A stretch of 64,000 nt of DNA from Rhizobium sp. BT03 (GTDB taxonomy: Bacteria > Pseudomonadota > Alphaproteobacteria > Rhizobiales > Rhizobiaceae): assembly GCF_030053155.1 (NCBI RefSeq), contig NZ_CP125640.1, positions 4,128,001 to 4,192,000 of the forward strand. Reading direction: 5' to 3'. Both the position numbers and the translations under genes were made by a program. Positions within the stretch are counted from its first letter, which is position 1. Every line of letters begins with the position of its first letter. Below the pieces are notes generated by a model. It was given only the letters and a program-made list of their open reading frames with translations. It was not told the origin of the DNA and made no database searches. Positions 48,727-57,963 of the stretch are shown here, piece by piece.

Positions 48727-48819
48727 TCGCCAAAGCCGTCTGTAAGGCTGACGGCGATAACATGCATTTCGCTTCGCGTTCCAAGGTCCAAAATTGAGCT
48801 CGAACGTTTTCCTCAATCT

Positions 48820-48960
48820 CCCTCATCCCTGTGCTCGTCACAGGGATCCAGCGCGCCCAAGGACTTGGGCGCGAGAGACTCTTCTCGAAGTCGTACAGAG
48901 TCATTTACGGCGCAGAGGCGCCGTGGCTGGATTCCTGTGACAGGCACAGGAATGAGGGAG
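48820..48960. repeat. RIME-like palindromic mosaic element, copy A
   Basis: About 141 bases with long imperfect terminal inverted repeats (CTCATCCCTGTGCTCGTCAC at the left, mirrored by GTGACAGGCACAGGAATGAG at the right) and an inner palindrome GCGCCCAAGGACTTGGGCGC. It is the same element as copy B at 53383-53520. Structure fits the Rhizobium intergenic mosaic elements (RIME). It lies in the 428-base recN-ligA gap; the remainder of that gap shows no gene. Confidence 0.8.
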
Positions 48961-49148
48961 GAGAGGTGGGTGCCCCGCTCATCATGGATCATCCGGCATG
49001 CTGTCTGCTCCTTAGTGAAGTTTGGCGAGGCTGTCGTCCCCAAACTCCCTCATTGCCTGGGCAGGCAATCTTCCCGATGCAGCATATCCCCCCTCTCTTT
49101 TCATCCGGCAATTTTGCTCTAAAAACAATGCCAGATTCTCTGGAGTGA

Positions 49149-51311
<2,163 letters not shown>

Positions 51312-51343
51312 GAGGCTGACGGCAAGCCGCCAGCCTCGTCCAC

Positions 51344-51880
51344 TCACAGCCTGAGCCGCGCCATCGTATAGGCGTCGACATACTTTCCTGCTCGATATCC
51401 GAAGGCTTTAAGTAGGCCCTCCCGCTCGAAGCCGAACGTCTCGTAGAGGCCGATGGCGGCGTCGTTGTCGGTATAGACGGTCAGTTCCAGCCGCTTGATA
51501 TCCAGCCAGTCGTCGGCGGCCTCGACCATGGCGCCGAGCAGGATGCGGCCGAAACCGCGGCCGGTGAAATCGTCATGCACACCCATGCCGAGACTGGCGA
51601 CGTGCTGCCTGCGGCCGGAGAGGCGGTTGAGGCCGCAATTGCCGACGATCTTGCCATTCAGGGTGACGACGAGGTTGAGCGCGCCCGGCGACGGGTTTTC
51701 CATGTATTTGCGTACCTCTTCGACCCTCTGGTACGGCGGCCGCAGGGTGCCGGCCCGATAGCCCGGCAGATTTATCAGATCGGTGATTTCCTCCGCATCG
51801 GCAAGGCGGACGGCGCGCACGAGGACGCCTTCCGGCAGGCGCGGCCGGCGGCCAGGCTCAGTCTCTTCGTTTTCAGACAT
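51344..51880 (-). CDS. GNAT family N-acetyltransferase
   Basis: 178 residues. Acetyl-CoA-binding motif A seems to be LGMGVHDDFTGRGFGRILLG (R/QxxGxG/A as TGRGFGR), followed by LELTVYTDNDAAIGLYETFG and FEREGLLKAFGYRAGKYVDA, as in RimJ/RimL-like or YhhY-like members. Start at 51880 has GGAG eight bases upstream; the longer frame (from 51916) lacks support. Substrate unknown. Convergent with ligA. Confidence 0.85.
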   Translation of the reverse strand: MSENEETEPGRRPRLPEGVLVRAVRLADAEEITDLINLPGYRAGTLRPPYQRVEEVRKYMENPSPGALNLVVTLNGKIVGNCGLNRLSGRRQHVASLGMGVHDDFTGRGFGRILLGAMVEAADDWLDIKRLELTVYTDNDAAIGLYETFGFEREGLLKAFGYRAGKYVDAYTMARLRL

Positions 51881-51925
51881 TGGCTGCTCTCCGTTGGTTT
51901 CAGGAGGAGAGCGCAAGTTTTGAAG

Positions 51926-51949
51926 AACCCTGCTCGCCTCGGCAGGGTT
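51926..51949. other. short hairpin upstream of the GNAT gene
   Basis: AACCCTGC, eight-base loop, GCAGGGTT. It could be a leader hairpin of the GNAT transcript or the terminator of an unrecognised small minus-strand gene. No strong T tract follows on either strand. Confidence 0.35.
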
Positions 51950-52163
51950 TTCGGGATGATCGGATCGCTGCTAACGCGCCATCGCTCCCGCGTACCCTTC
52001 GAGGGTCGTGGTGTGATGAATAAGCGCTGCCATGGTCACTGAGCCGATCATGGCGGCAAGTTTGGATATGCGGCGTGAAATGTCAACCGTACGTCGTGCC
52101 GAATTTGCGCGGCCGGGAGCGGGACGGTATTTCTGTTCCCCAGGAAACGATTCGGGTGCTGAT

Positions 52164-52754
52164 TTGAAGACCATCGCGATTGACTTCGAAACGGCGAACG
52201 AACAACGCGGCAGCGCCTGTTCCGTCGGCCTTGCCTGGATCGAGGAGGGCAGGGTCACACGCGTCGAGGAGCGGCTGATCCGGCCGCGGGACATGCGTTT
52301 TTCCGGGATGAACATCGCGATCCACGGCATCCGGCCGGAGCATGTCGAGGATGCGCCCGAGTTTCCCGAGGTGATGGACGAGTTCCACGAGGATATCAGC
52401 GGCGCGACGATGATCGCCCATAATGCCGCCTTCGATTTCAGCGTCTGGCGGGCGTGCCTCGATCTCTACCGGCAGTCCTATCCTGAATTGACCTATCTCT
52501 GCAGCCTGAAGATGGCGCAGCGGATCTGGCCGCACTTCCTCTCGCATCGGCTGAACCTGATCGCCGAGCATCTCGGCCTGCGTTTCGTGCACCACAACGC
52601 CGCCGAGGATGCCGTCGTCTGCGCGGCCGCTGCCATCGAGATGGCGAAAGCGGTCAAGGCCAATGCCGTTCACGCCATACCGGCGCTGATCGGCATGAAG
52701 CCCGGCCGGCTGACGGCGCGGGCCTACGAGCCCTGTACCTGCCGGAAGGGCTGA
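52164..52754 (+). CDS. DnaQ-like 3'-5' exonuclease (DEDDh)
   Basis: 196 residues from a TTG at 52164. ExoI IAIDFETANEQRGSACSVG (D-x-E), ExoII MIAHNAAFDFSVWRACLD and ExoIII LGLRFVHHNAAEDAVVCA with the HxxxxD His-Asp pair define a DEDDh exonuclease, close to the epsilon-like proteins of unknown cellular role. Several in-frame ATGs upstream (52032, 52068, 52080) would add up to 44 residues of unremarkable sequence; the domain begins right at the TTG, so that was chosen with reserve. Confidence 0.8.
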   Translation: MKTIAIDFETANEQRGSACSVGLAWIEEGRVTRVEERLIRPRDMRFSGMNIAIHGIRPEHVEDAPEFPEVMDEFHEDISGATMIAHNAAFDFSVWRACLDLYRQSYPELTYLCSLKMAQRIWPHFLSHRLNLIAEHLGLRFVHHNAAEDAVVCAAAAIEMAKAVKANAVHAIPALIGMKPGRLTARAYEPCTCRKG

Positions 52755-52831
52755 TCGTTTCCCTCAGACCGCCATTTCTTGCAAAGCATCGGGGCGCACT
52801 TATCTAGAAAGCGGATCACTAGGGAGCTGCC

Positions 52832-53326
52832 ATGTCCAAGCCGCGCAATCTTCTCCTCACCGCCTTCTCTTTCGCTGCCCTCTCCGCCGGCGCCGCCGCG
52901 GCCGAAGTCGTCGGCAAGGTCGGGGTCGACTGGATCGGCAACGCCATCATCGTCGAGGCTGTCTCCGATCCGGAGGTCAAAGGCGTCACCTGCCACGTCA
53001 CCTATTTCGACCGCAGCTTGATCGACCGGTTCAAGAACGGCAACTGGTTCGAGGATCCCTCCAACAATTCCATCGCCTGCCGGCAGACCGGGCCGATCGA
53101 GATCGGCAATATCGACCTCTCCAAGGATGGCAGTGAAGTGTTTCGCCAGGGCATGTCGCTGATCTGGAAGACGCTGGTCGTCAACCGCATCTACGACAAG
53201 GCCAACGACACGCTGATCTATCTCGCCCATTCCAGGGAGCTGACGGATGGTTCGGCGAAGATGTCGATTTCGACTATTCCGCTCTATGGGCAGAATGTGA
53301 CGTGGAAGAATGGGAAGCCGCAATAA
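52832..53326 (+). CDS. creA: CreA family periplasmic protein
   Basis: 164 residues with a signal peptide (LLLTAFSFAALSAGAAAA). Matches the CreA family by EVVGKVGVDWIGNAIIVEA, DPEVKGVTCHVTYFDRS, and DPSNNSIACRQTGPIEIG. The function of CreA is unknown; no partner gene is evident here. Two cysteines (GVTC and SIAC) are conserved in the family and may form a disulfide. Confidence 0.85.
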   Translation: MSKPRNLLLTAFSFAALSAGAAAAEVVGKVGVDWIGNAIIVEAVSDPEVKGVTCHVTYFDRSLIDRFKNGNWFEDPSNNSIACRQTGPIEIGNIDLSKDGSEVFRQGMSLIWKTLVVNRIYDKANDTLIYLAHSRELTDGSAKMSISTIPLYGQNVTWKNGKPQ

Positions 53327-53382
53327 GGCTGCAGGTTGGTGCGCAACGCGAGTTTCATTTTGAGTAGTGCATCTCTCCGAGT

Positions 53383-53520
53383 TCCCTCATGCCTGTGCTT
53401 GTCACAGGCATCCAGCGTGCCCAAGTCCTTGGGCGCGGGAGACTCTTTTTGACAAGCGAGCCATTCACCGCGCAGACGCGCGGTGGCTGGATCTCTGTGA
53501 CGAGCACAGAGATGAGGGAG
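53383..53520. repeat. RIME-like palindromic mosaic element, copy B
   Basis: About 138 bases. Ends CCCTCATGCCTGTGCTTGTC and CGAGCACAGAGATGAGGG are imperfect inverted repeats, with an inner palindrome around CCCAAGTCCTTGGGCG and a GCGCGGTGGCTGGAT segment shared with copy A. It fills most of the creA-cheW gap. Confidence 0.8.
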
Positions 53521-53571
53521 GAGAGGGTGTGCCATGCGGCTCGGAGAGATTGGCGATGTCTTCTTCAAACG

Positions 53572-53597
53572 AAAAGGCCCGGACAAACCGGGCCTTC
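53572..53597 (-). terminator. intrinsic terminator after cheW
   Basis: On the minus strand AAGGCCCGG, loop TTTGT, CCGGGCCTT and then TTTC. It lies 22 bases after the cheW stop. Confidence 0.8.
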
Positions 53598-53618
53598 CAA
53601 CGCCAGAACGGAAAAGTA

Positions 53619-54089
53619 TCAAGCCGCCTGCGTCAGTTCGTCGGCGATGACGGTGTCGAGGTTCAGGAAGCAGACCATGGTCTTCTCCAGCGCGACGATG
53701 CCGCGGCAGAAGGCGCGCTGGGCTTCCGGGATGATTTCCGGGGGCGGCTGCAGGTCTTCGCTCTTGATGGTCATCATGTCGGAAACCTGCTCGACCAGCA
53801 GGCCGACCAGCTTGCCGGCGATGTCGGTGACAATGATCGCCGAGCGCTCGGAGGGCTCGGTCATCTTCATGCCGAGGCGGCAGGCCATGTCGATGACGGG
53901 GATGACCGCGCCGCGCAGGTTGATGAGGCCGAGCACGTAGGGTGGGGTGTGCGGCATCGGCGTCACCGGCGCCCAGCCGCGGATTTCGCGGATGGCCATA
54001 ATGTCGATGCAGAATTCCTGGTCGCCCAGGTGGAACGAGACAATTTCGAGATAAGCGCCCGACTGCTTGATGGCGTTGTTGTTGTTCAT
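53619..54089 (-). CDS. cheW: chemotaxis coupling protein CheW
   Basis: Scaffold that links methyl-accepting receptors to CheA. 156 residues. VSFHLGDQEFCIDIMAIREI at the N-terminus, YVLGLINLRGAVIPVIDMA (the central CheW block) and IVTDIAGKLVGLLVEQVSD. It is isolated from other che genes in this window, suggesting an orphan CheW that serves receptors encoded elsewhere. Start at 54089. Confidence 0.93.
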   Translation of the reverse strand: MNNNNAIKQSGAYLEIVSFHLGDQEFCIDIMAIREIRGWAPVTPMPHTPPYVLGLINLRGAVIPVIDMACRLGMKMTEPSERSAIIVTDIAGKLVGLLVEQVSDMMTIKSEDLQPPPEIIPEAQRAFCRGIVALEKTMVCFLNLDTVIADELTQAA

Positions 54090-54407
54090 GGTCAGAATTC
54101 TTCCCAGTTATCCCCGGCGGAGTAGCGATGCAGAACCGCCGTTAAATATAGATGTGACGGCTTAAGTCTTTCCTAACGATATGTATTTTGGGATTGCCCG
54201 CCGCTCTGAAGGCAAGCTATTCACAAACATCGCTTTTTTGATCCGTGCTGATTTTCGGGGCTGATTTCCGGTTGGGGACGGCCGCGGCCGATGAGACAAT
54301 TAATCACGGGTCAGAAAACATATTGTTGAGTTGCGCACTTTCGGTCGAGACTATAATCACGCCGGCAGAGGCGGGCGACGCATTCGCCTGGATCGAGGAT
54401 CTCGCCA
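54090..54407. other. 318-base divergent intergenic region
   Basis: Holds the promoters of cheW (minus) and the SCO gene (plus). The part near 54140-54240 is A/T-rich relative to its surroundings. No reading frame with a ribosome site, hairpin or repeat stands out. Confidence 0.4.
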
Positions 54408-55010
54408 ATGAAGACATTCCGCATCGCCGTCTGGGTCGGTGTCCTGATACTTGCCGGGATTCTCGGCTTCGTCAGGTGGTATCCTTTAAAATCGGCGGAC
54501 GTGGCGGCGGAGCCGCCCTTCGGTGTTCCTTTTACCCTGGTCTCGCAGAGCGGGCAGCCGATCACCGAGCAGGCGCTGCGCGGCAAGCCCACGGCACTGT
54601 TCTTCGGTTTCACCCATTGCCCTGAAGTCTGCCCAACGACGCTTTTCGAGCTGAACGGCTGGATGGAGAAGGTCGATCCGAAGGGCGACAAGCTTCAGGC
54701 TTATTTCGTGACCGTCGATCCGGAACGCGACACGCCCGAGATCATGAATGGGTACGTCTCCAACGTTTCCAAGCGCATCACCGGCATTTCGGGGCCGCCC
54801 GACAAGATTGCCGAGGTCGTCAAGGGTTTCCGCGTCTACGCCAAGAAGGTGCCGATCGATGAGAAGGACCCGAACGGCGATTACACGATGGATCATACCG
54901 CCTCGGTCTTCCTGCTCGATTCGGCCGGACGGTTTGCCGGAACGATCGCCTATGGCGAAAACCCGGACACGGCGGTAAAGAAGCTGGAGAATCTCGTCAG
55001 CAAGGGGTGA
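54408..55010 (+). CDS. SCO1/SenC/PrrC family copper chaperone
   Basis: 200-residue thioredoxin-fold protein anchored by one N-terminal helix (IAVWVGVLILAGILGFV). The copper-binding CxxxC is intact in GFTHCPEVCPTTLFEL, and the distal His is in TMDHTASVFLLD. SCO proteins deliver copper to the CuA site of cytochrome c oxidase. It is not next to oxidase genes here. prmA starts 68 bases downstream. Confidence 0.92.
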   Translation: MKTFRIAVWVGVLILAGILGFVRWYPLKSADVAAEPPFGVPFTLVSQSGQPITEQALRGKPTALFFGFTHCPEVCPTTLFELNGWMEKVDPKGDKLQAYFVTVDPERDTPEIMNGYVSNVSKRITGISGPPDKIAEVVKGFRVYAKKVPIDEKDPNGDYTMDHTASVFLLDSAGRFAGTIAYGENPDTAVKKLENLVSKG

Positions 55011-55078
55011 TGGTTTCAGCGTGATGGGGCGTTGGCTCGACCGGTGGCGGGCAATGGCAACGGGAAAGACCGCCTATC

Positions 55079-55957
55079 GTGAGTGAAATCCGCCTTTACG
55101 TGACGACGACCGAAACCAAGGCCGAAGAGATCCTCGATCTTCTGAGCGCGGTCTTTGGCGAAGAAGACTTCGCCATCGGCACCACCGAGATCGACGAGAA
55201 GAAAGACATCTGGGAAGCCTCGATCTATATGATGGCCGAGGACGAAGCCGAGGTGCATTCCCGCGTCGAGGACGCGTTGAGGGCCTCTTTCCCCGATGCT
55301 CGGCTGGAACGGGAAGTCATCCCCGATGTCGACTGGGTGGTGAAATCGCTGGAGGGGCTGAAGCCCGTCAGGGCAGGGCGCTTCCTGGTGCACGGCTCGC
55401 ATGACCGCGACAAGGTCCGCCCTGGCGATATCGCCATCGAGATCGATGCCGGCCAGGCCTTCGGAACCGGCCATCACGGCACGACCGCCGGCTGCCTCGA
55501 GGCCATCGACGCCGTGGTGCGCTCGCGCCCGGTCCGCAACGCGCTCGATCTCGGCACCGGCAGCGGCGTGCTGGCGATTGCGGTGCGCAAGCTGAAGAAC
55601 ATACCGGTGCTGGCAACCGACATCGATCCGATCGCGACGCGGGTGGCGGCAGAAAACGTGCGCCGCAACGGCATCGCGTCGGGCATCGTCACCCGGACTG
55701 CGCCGGGCTTTCATTCGACGGCCTTTTCCGAGCATGGTCCTTTCGATCTCATCATCGCCAACATTCTCGCCCGGCCGCTGATCCGCATGGCGCCGAAGCT
55801 TGCGACGCATCTGGCGCCCGGCGGCTCGGTGATCCTTTCCGGCATTCTCGCCGCGCAGCGCTGGAAGGTGATTGCCGCCTATAGCGGCGCGAAGCTCCGT
55901 CATGTCAGGACGATCTGGCGGAATGGCTGGGTGACGATCCATTTCGACCGGCCGTGA
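55079..55957 (+). CDS. prmA: ribosomal protein L11 methyltransferase PrmA
   Basis: Trimethylates ribosomal protein L11. 292 residues from a GTG at 55079. The N-terminal substrate-recognition domain (MSEIRLYVTTTETKAEEIL) is followed by IEIDAGQAFGTGHHGTTAGC, the SAM loop ALDLGTGSGVLAIAV, and DLIIANILARPLIRM (NILA-type catalytic region). It ends just before the palindromic repeat that carries the IS110-family insertion. Confidence 0.93.
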   Translation: MSEIRLYVTTTETKAEEILDLLSAVFGEEDFAIGTTEIDEKKDIWEASIYMMAEDEAEVHSRVEDALRASFPDARLEREVIPDVDWVVKSLEGLKPVRAGRFLVHGSHDRDKVRPGDIAIEIDAGQAFGTGHHGTTAGCLEAIDAVVRSRPVRNALDLGTGSGVLAIAVRKLKNIPVLATDIDPIATRVAAENVRRNGIASGIVTRTAPGFHSTAFSEHGPFDLIIANILARPLIRMAPKLATHLAPGGSVILSGILAAQRWKVIAAYSGAKLRHVRTIWRNGWVTIHFDRP

Positions 55958-55961
55958 TGTT

Positions 55962-56008
55962 CCCTCTTCTCCCCAGCGGGGAGAAGGTGGCCCGAAGGGT
56001 CGGATGAG
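55962..56008. repeat. left half of a palindromic repeat interrupted by the IS
   Basis: CTCTTCTCCCCAGCGGGGAG palindrome, then AAGGTGGCCCGAAGGGTCGGATGAG. Its mirror-image partner lies at 57157-57275 beyond the insertion; joining the two at the shared AG rebuilds an intact element (GGATGAGGGGGCC... CCCCCTCATCC). Confidence 0.75.
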
Positions 56009-56023
56009 CGACTATCTGGGCTG

Positions 56024-56962
56024 TCAAGTTGCATATTCGAATTCTCTTCGCGCATCTCGTGCTTTTGCATTGAGAATGACCAGGAGCTTTCGAGCGAGCG
56101 CGATGCGGATGACCATTTTCGGTTTGCCCTGGCTTTGCAACCTTTGCTGGAATGCCGCCAGATGCGGATCGTGTCGAGCTGCGATGGCGCCAACCAGGAA
56201 CAGAATGGCGCGTGGTCCGGAGCGCCCGCCGCGCACCGGCCGGTGTCCGCTGCGTTTGCCGCTGTCGTTGGCAATCGGCGCCAGGCCGGCCAGCTTGGCG
56301 ATCGCCTTGTTGGAGATCCGGCCGATCTCGGGCAATTCGGCCATCAGCCTGGCAACGGTGCGGTTGGCCACGCCCTTGACCGAGCGGAAGGCCCGGTTGA
56401 GGCAGGCCCAGAGCGGATCGTCGTCGATCATCGAGGCAATCTCACCTTCGAGGGTACGGCTCTGGCGCATCAAAAGCGCGATCACCTCATCGAGGCTTTC
56501 CACGATCGCCCTATCGGCGGCTGCACTGCGGCGCTGCTTTTGAACGGTCAGGTCACGCGTGATCTGGGACAGCCGCGTCATCAGCGCCGACAGCCGCAGC
56601 TGCGCGGCTTTCGGCGGCGGAAGGGCAGCCAGCCGCTTGGCTTCGGCATAATGGGCAATCATCGCCGCATCGATGCGGTCGGTCTTTTCCAGAAAGCCCA
56701 TGGCCTCGGCAAAGCGGCGCACATGGCGCGGATTGGCAAGCGCGCAGGCGATCCCCAACTCCCACAACAACAGGAAGGCCGTCCGCTCATAGCCGCCCGA
56801 CGCCTCCATGACGACGAGATCGACACTCTCGGCCCGGCAAAGATCGGCCAGCGCGCCAATGCCGGTGGCGTCATTGCTGAAACGCTCAAACGTCCCGGAC
56901 GGGCGGATAAACGCATCCAGCCAGTCCTTCGAAACATCCACTCCACATATAACTCTGTTCAC
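56024..56962 (-). CDS. IS110-family DEDD transposase/recombinase
   Basis: 312 residues from a GTG at 56962 (AGG site upstream); an ATG at 56995 would add 11 residues but lies in the putative bridge RNA. RuvC-like domain: Asp9 in ICGVDVSKDWLDAF, Glu53 in VVMEASGGYE, Asp95/Asp98 in LEKTDRIDAAMIAHY. C-terminal Tnp domain: Ser234 in LAGLAPIANDSGKRSG followed by RPVRGGRSGPRAILFLVGA, the catalytic-serine region. All key residues are intact, so the element could be active. Confidence 0.93.
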   Translation of the reverse strand: MNRVICGVDVSKDWLDAFIRPSGTFERFSNDATGIGALADLCRAESVDLVVMEASGGYERTAFLLLWELGIACALANPRHVRRFAEAMGFLEKTDRIDAAMIAHYAEAKRLAALPPPKAAQLRLSALMTRLSQITRDLTVQKQRRSAAADRAIVESLDEVIALLMRQSRTLEGEIASMIDDDPLWACLNRAFRSVKGVANRTVARLMAELPEIGRISNKAIAKLAGLAPIANDSGKRSGHRPVRGGRSGPRAILFLVGAIAARHDPHLAAFQQRLQSQGKPKMVIRIALARKLLVILNAKARDARREFEYAT

Positions 56963-56964
56963 GG

Positions 56965-57113
56965 TAACCTGCCTTGTGCGTGCGATTGGAACCAAGCGAC
57001 TATTCGGTCGTACGTGACGATGACGAAGATCCCAGGCTCATCCACGGTTGTAACCGGAGGGGGGACGGGCGACTTCGTCACGCCTCTGGCCGGGTGGCCA
57101 CCCGGCCAGAGGC
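56965..57113 (-). ncRNA. candidate bridge RNA of the IS110-family element
   Basis: Minus-strand order: a 5' hairpin (32-base palindrome, 57113-57082); an 8-bp stem TGACGAAG/CTTCGTCA (57080-57073 with 57028-57021) enclosing an internal loop capped by the hairpin CGGTT-AC-AACCG (57056-57045). The 5' loop strand contains CCCCCCT (match to the left target) and the 3' strand GGATGAG (complement of the right target CTCATCC). Next comes ATAGTCGCTTG (57003-56993), identical to the joined element ends, and ACAAG (56977-56973), complementary to CTTGT of the left end. This is the target-loop then donor-loop order known for IS621. Exact RNA ends are unknown. Confidence 0.65.
57082..57113. repeat. perfect 32-bp palindrome in the IS leader
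   Basis: GCCTCTGGCCGGGTGG followed directly by its reverse complement, with no loop bases. In RNA it would make the 5' stem-loop of the bridge RNA. It has no T tract, so a simple terminator is unlikely. Confidence 0.85.
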
Positions 57114-57156
57114 TCAATCGCTTCCATCGCACGAAATCACTAACGTGCAGATACAA

Positions 57157-57275
57157 GGGGGCCGCACAGCAAGCCCTTCATTGCCCTTCGCTTGCGCTCA
57201 GTGCACTCGCTCCTCTCGTTGCTCGCCCCCTCATCCGCCTGCCGGCACCTTCTCCCCGCTGGGGAGAAGAGGGAT
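57157..57275. repeat. right half of the palindromic repeat interrupted by the IS
   Basis: Begins GGGGGCCGCACAGC, continues through a spacer with GCTCAGTGCACTCGCTCCTC, and ends in CCCCCTCATCCG and the palindrome CTTCTCCCCGCTGGGGAGAA. It mirrors the left half at 55962-56008. The rest of the stretch up to 57369 shows no gene. Confidence 0.7.
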
Positions 57276-57369
57276 GTGGCAGCGCCCTTCTTCCTCTCGA
57301 CCCTTTGCCGTGCCACCCCGCATTGGGGGCGCTGTTCCTGCAACGTGGGCAGATTTGCCAAGAAACAAC

Positions 57370-57400
57370 AAAAAAGGCGGTGCCGATGGCACCGCCTTGG
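57370..57400 (-). terminator. intrinsic terminator of the 57-residue gene
   Basis: On the minus strand an 11-bp stem AAGGCGGTGCC / GGCACCGCCTT with a three-base loop, followed by TTTTTTGTTG. It lies about 110 bases after the stop at 57512. Confidence 0.8.
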
Positions 57401-57511
57401 ACCGGTCTATCCGGCCAATGCCCGCGAGCTCAAGGGGAGGAGCGCTCGAGCGGGCTCTACTGCATTCCAATAGGCCGGTCCGGGAGGGAGGAGACGGACG
57501 GGCTTTCAGAC

Positions 57512-57685
57512 TTAGAACGCGTAGCTGGGGGCGCCGTTGTGGCGCGTGGCGCGCTGGCTGGCGCCGAGCAGCTTGAGGCTGTCGTCGTTCTGCGGCCGGC
57601 GGGCGCCGATGACGTGACGTACGGTCTGGCGTTCGCCAGCCTGCACCGGGCTGCTATATGCGAAGCGCGAGAGAGAGGCGGTCAT
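57512..57685 (-). CDS. 57-residue basic protein, function unknown
   Basis: Short frame with an AAAGGA ribosome site upstream of the ATG at 57685 and an intrinsic terminator downstream. The protein begins MTASLSRFAYSSPVQAGERQ and contains TVRHVIGARRPQND and KLLGASQRATRHN, ending SYAF. It is polar, rich in Arg, Ser and Ala, with no membrane segment or known motif. It is divergent from pepP. I do not recognise the family; the presence of a start signal and terminator supports a real gene. Confidence 0.55.
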   Translation of the reverse strand: MTASLSRFAYSSPVQAGERQTVRHVIGARRPQNDDSLKLLGASQRATRHNGAPSYAF

Positions 57686-57963
57686 TTCAAAAAATCCTTT
57701 GTTACCGGTTCATCGCGAACCGTTCGATGCCGCCTATATAGCTATTCTGAAAAGCCGAGGCAGAGGGTTTCGCTCATGGGAGCCATGCGGCCAATGCATA
57801 AAGCGTGCCAAATTCACTTTTCGCGTCACAGTTCTGTCAAAATATTGGGCGGCACCCCGGGTTTCGACTCGTTTCGTCGCTTTTTCTCCCCATCGATTGA
57901 AATTTCGCTAACATGGCCGGCATCCCCTTTACCGGATTCGTCTCAACCATTCGGGTTTCCAGC

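Larger units (their letters stand above)
56007..57157 (-). mobile_element. IS110-family insertion sequence, about 1.15 kb
   Basis: Element read on the minus strand from 57155 to 56009, bracketed by a shared CT (AG on the plus strand at 57156-57157 and 56007-56008), as expected for IS110-type core dinucleotides. It has one DEDD transposase gene, about 190 non-coding bases before the gene and only about 15 after it, no terminal inverted repeats and no target duplication beyond the core. The ends were deduced from the interrupted host repeat, so they may be off by a base or two. Confidence 0.75.

Noticed and set aside
57231..57470. Protein-coding frames across the right repeat half and downstream spacer
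   Set aside because: They read through the palindromic repeat and the terminator; such repeats are often mis-annotated as proteins in rhizobia.
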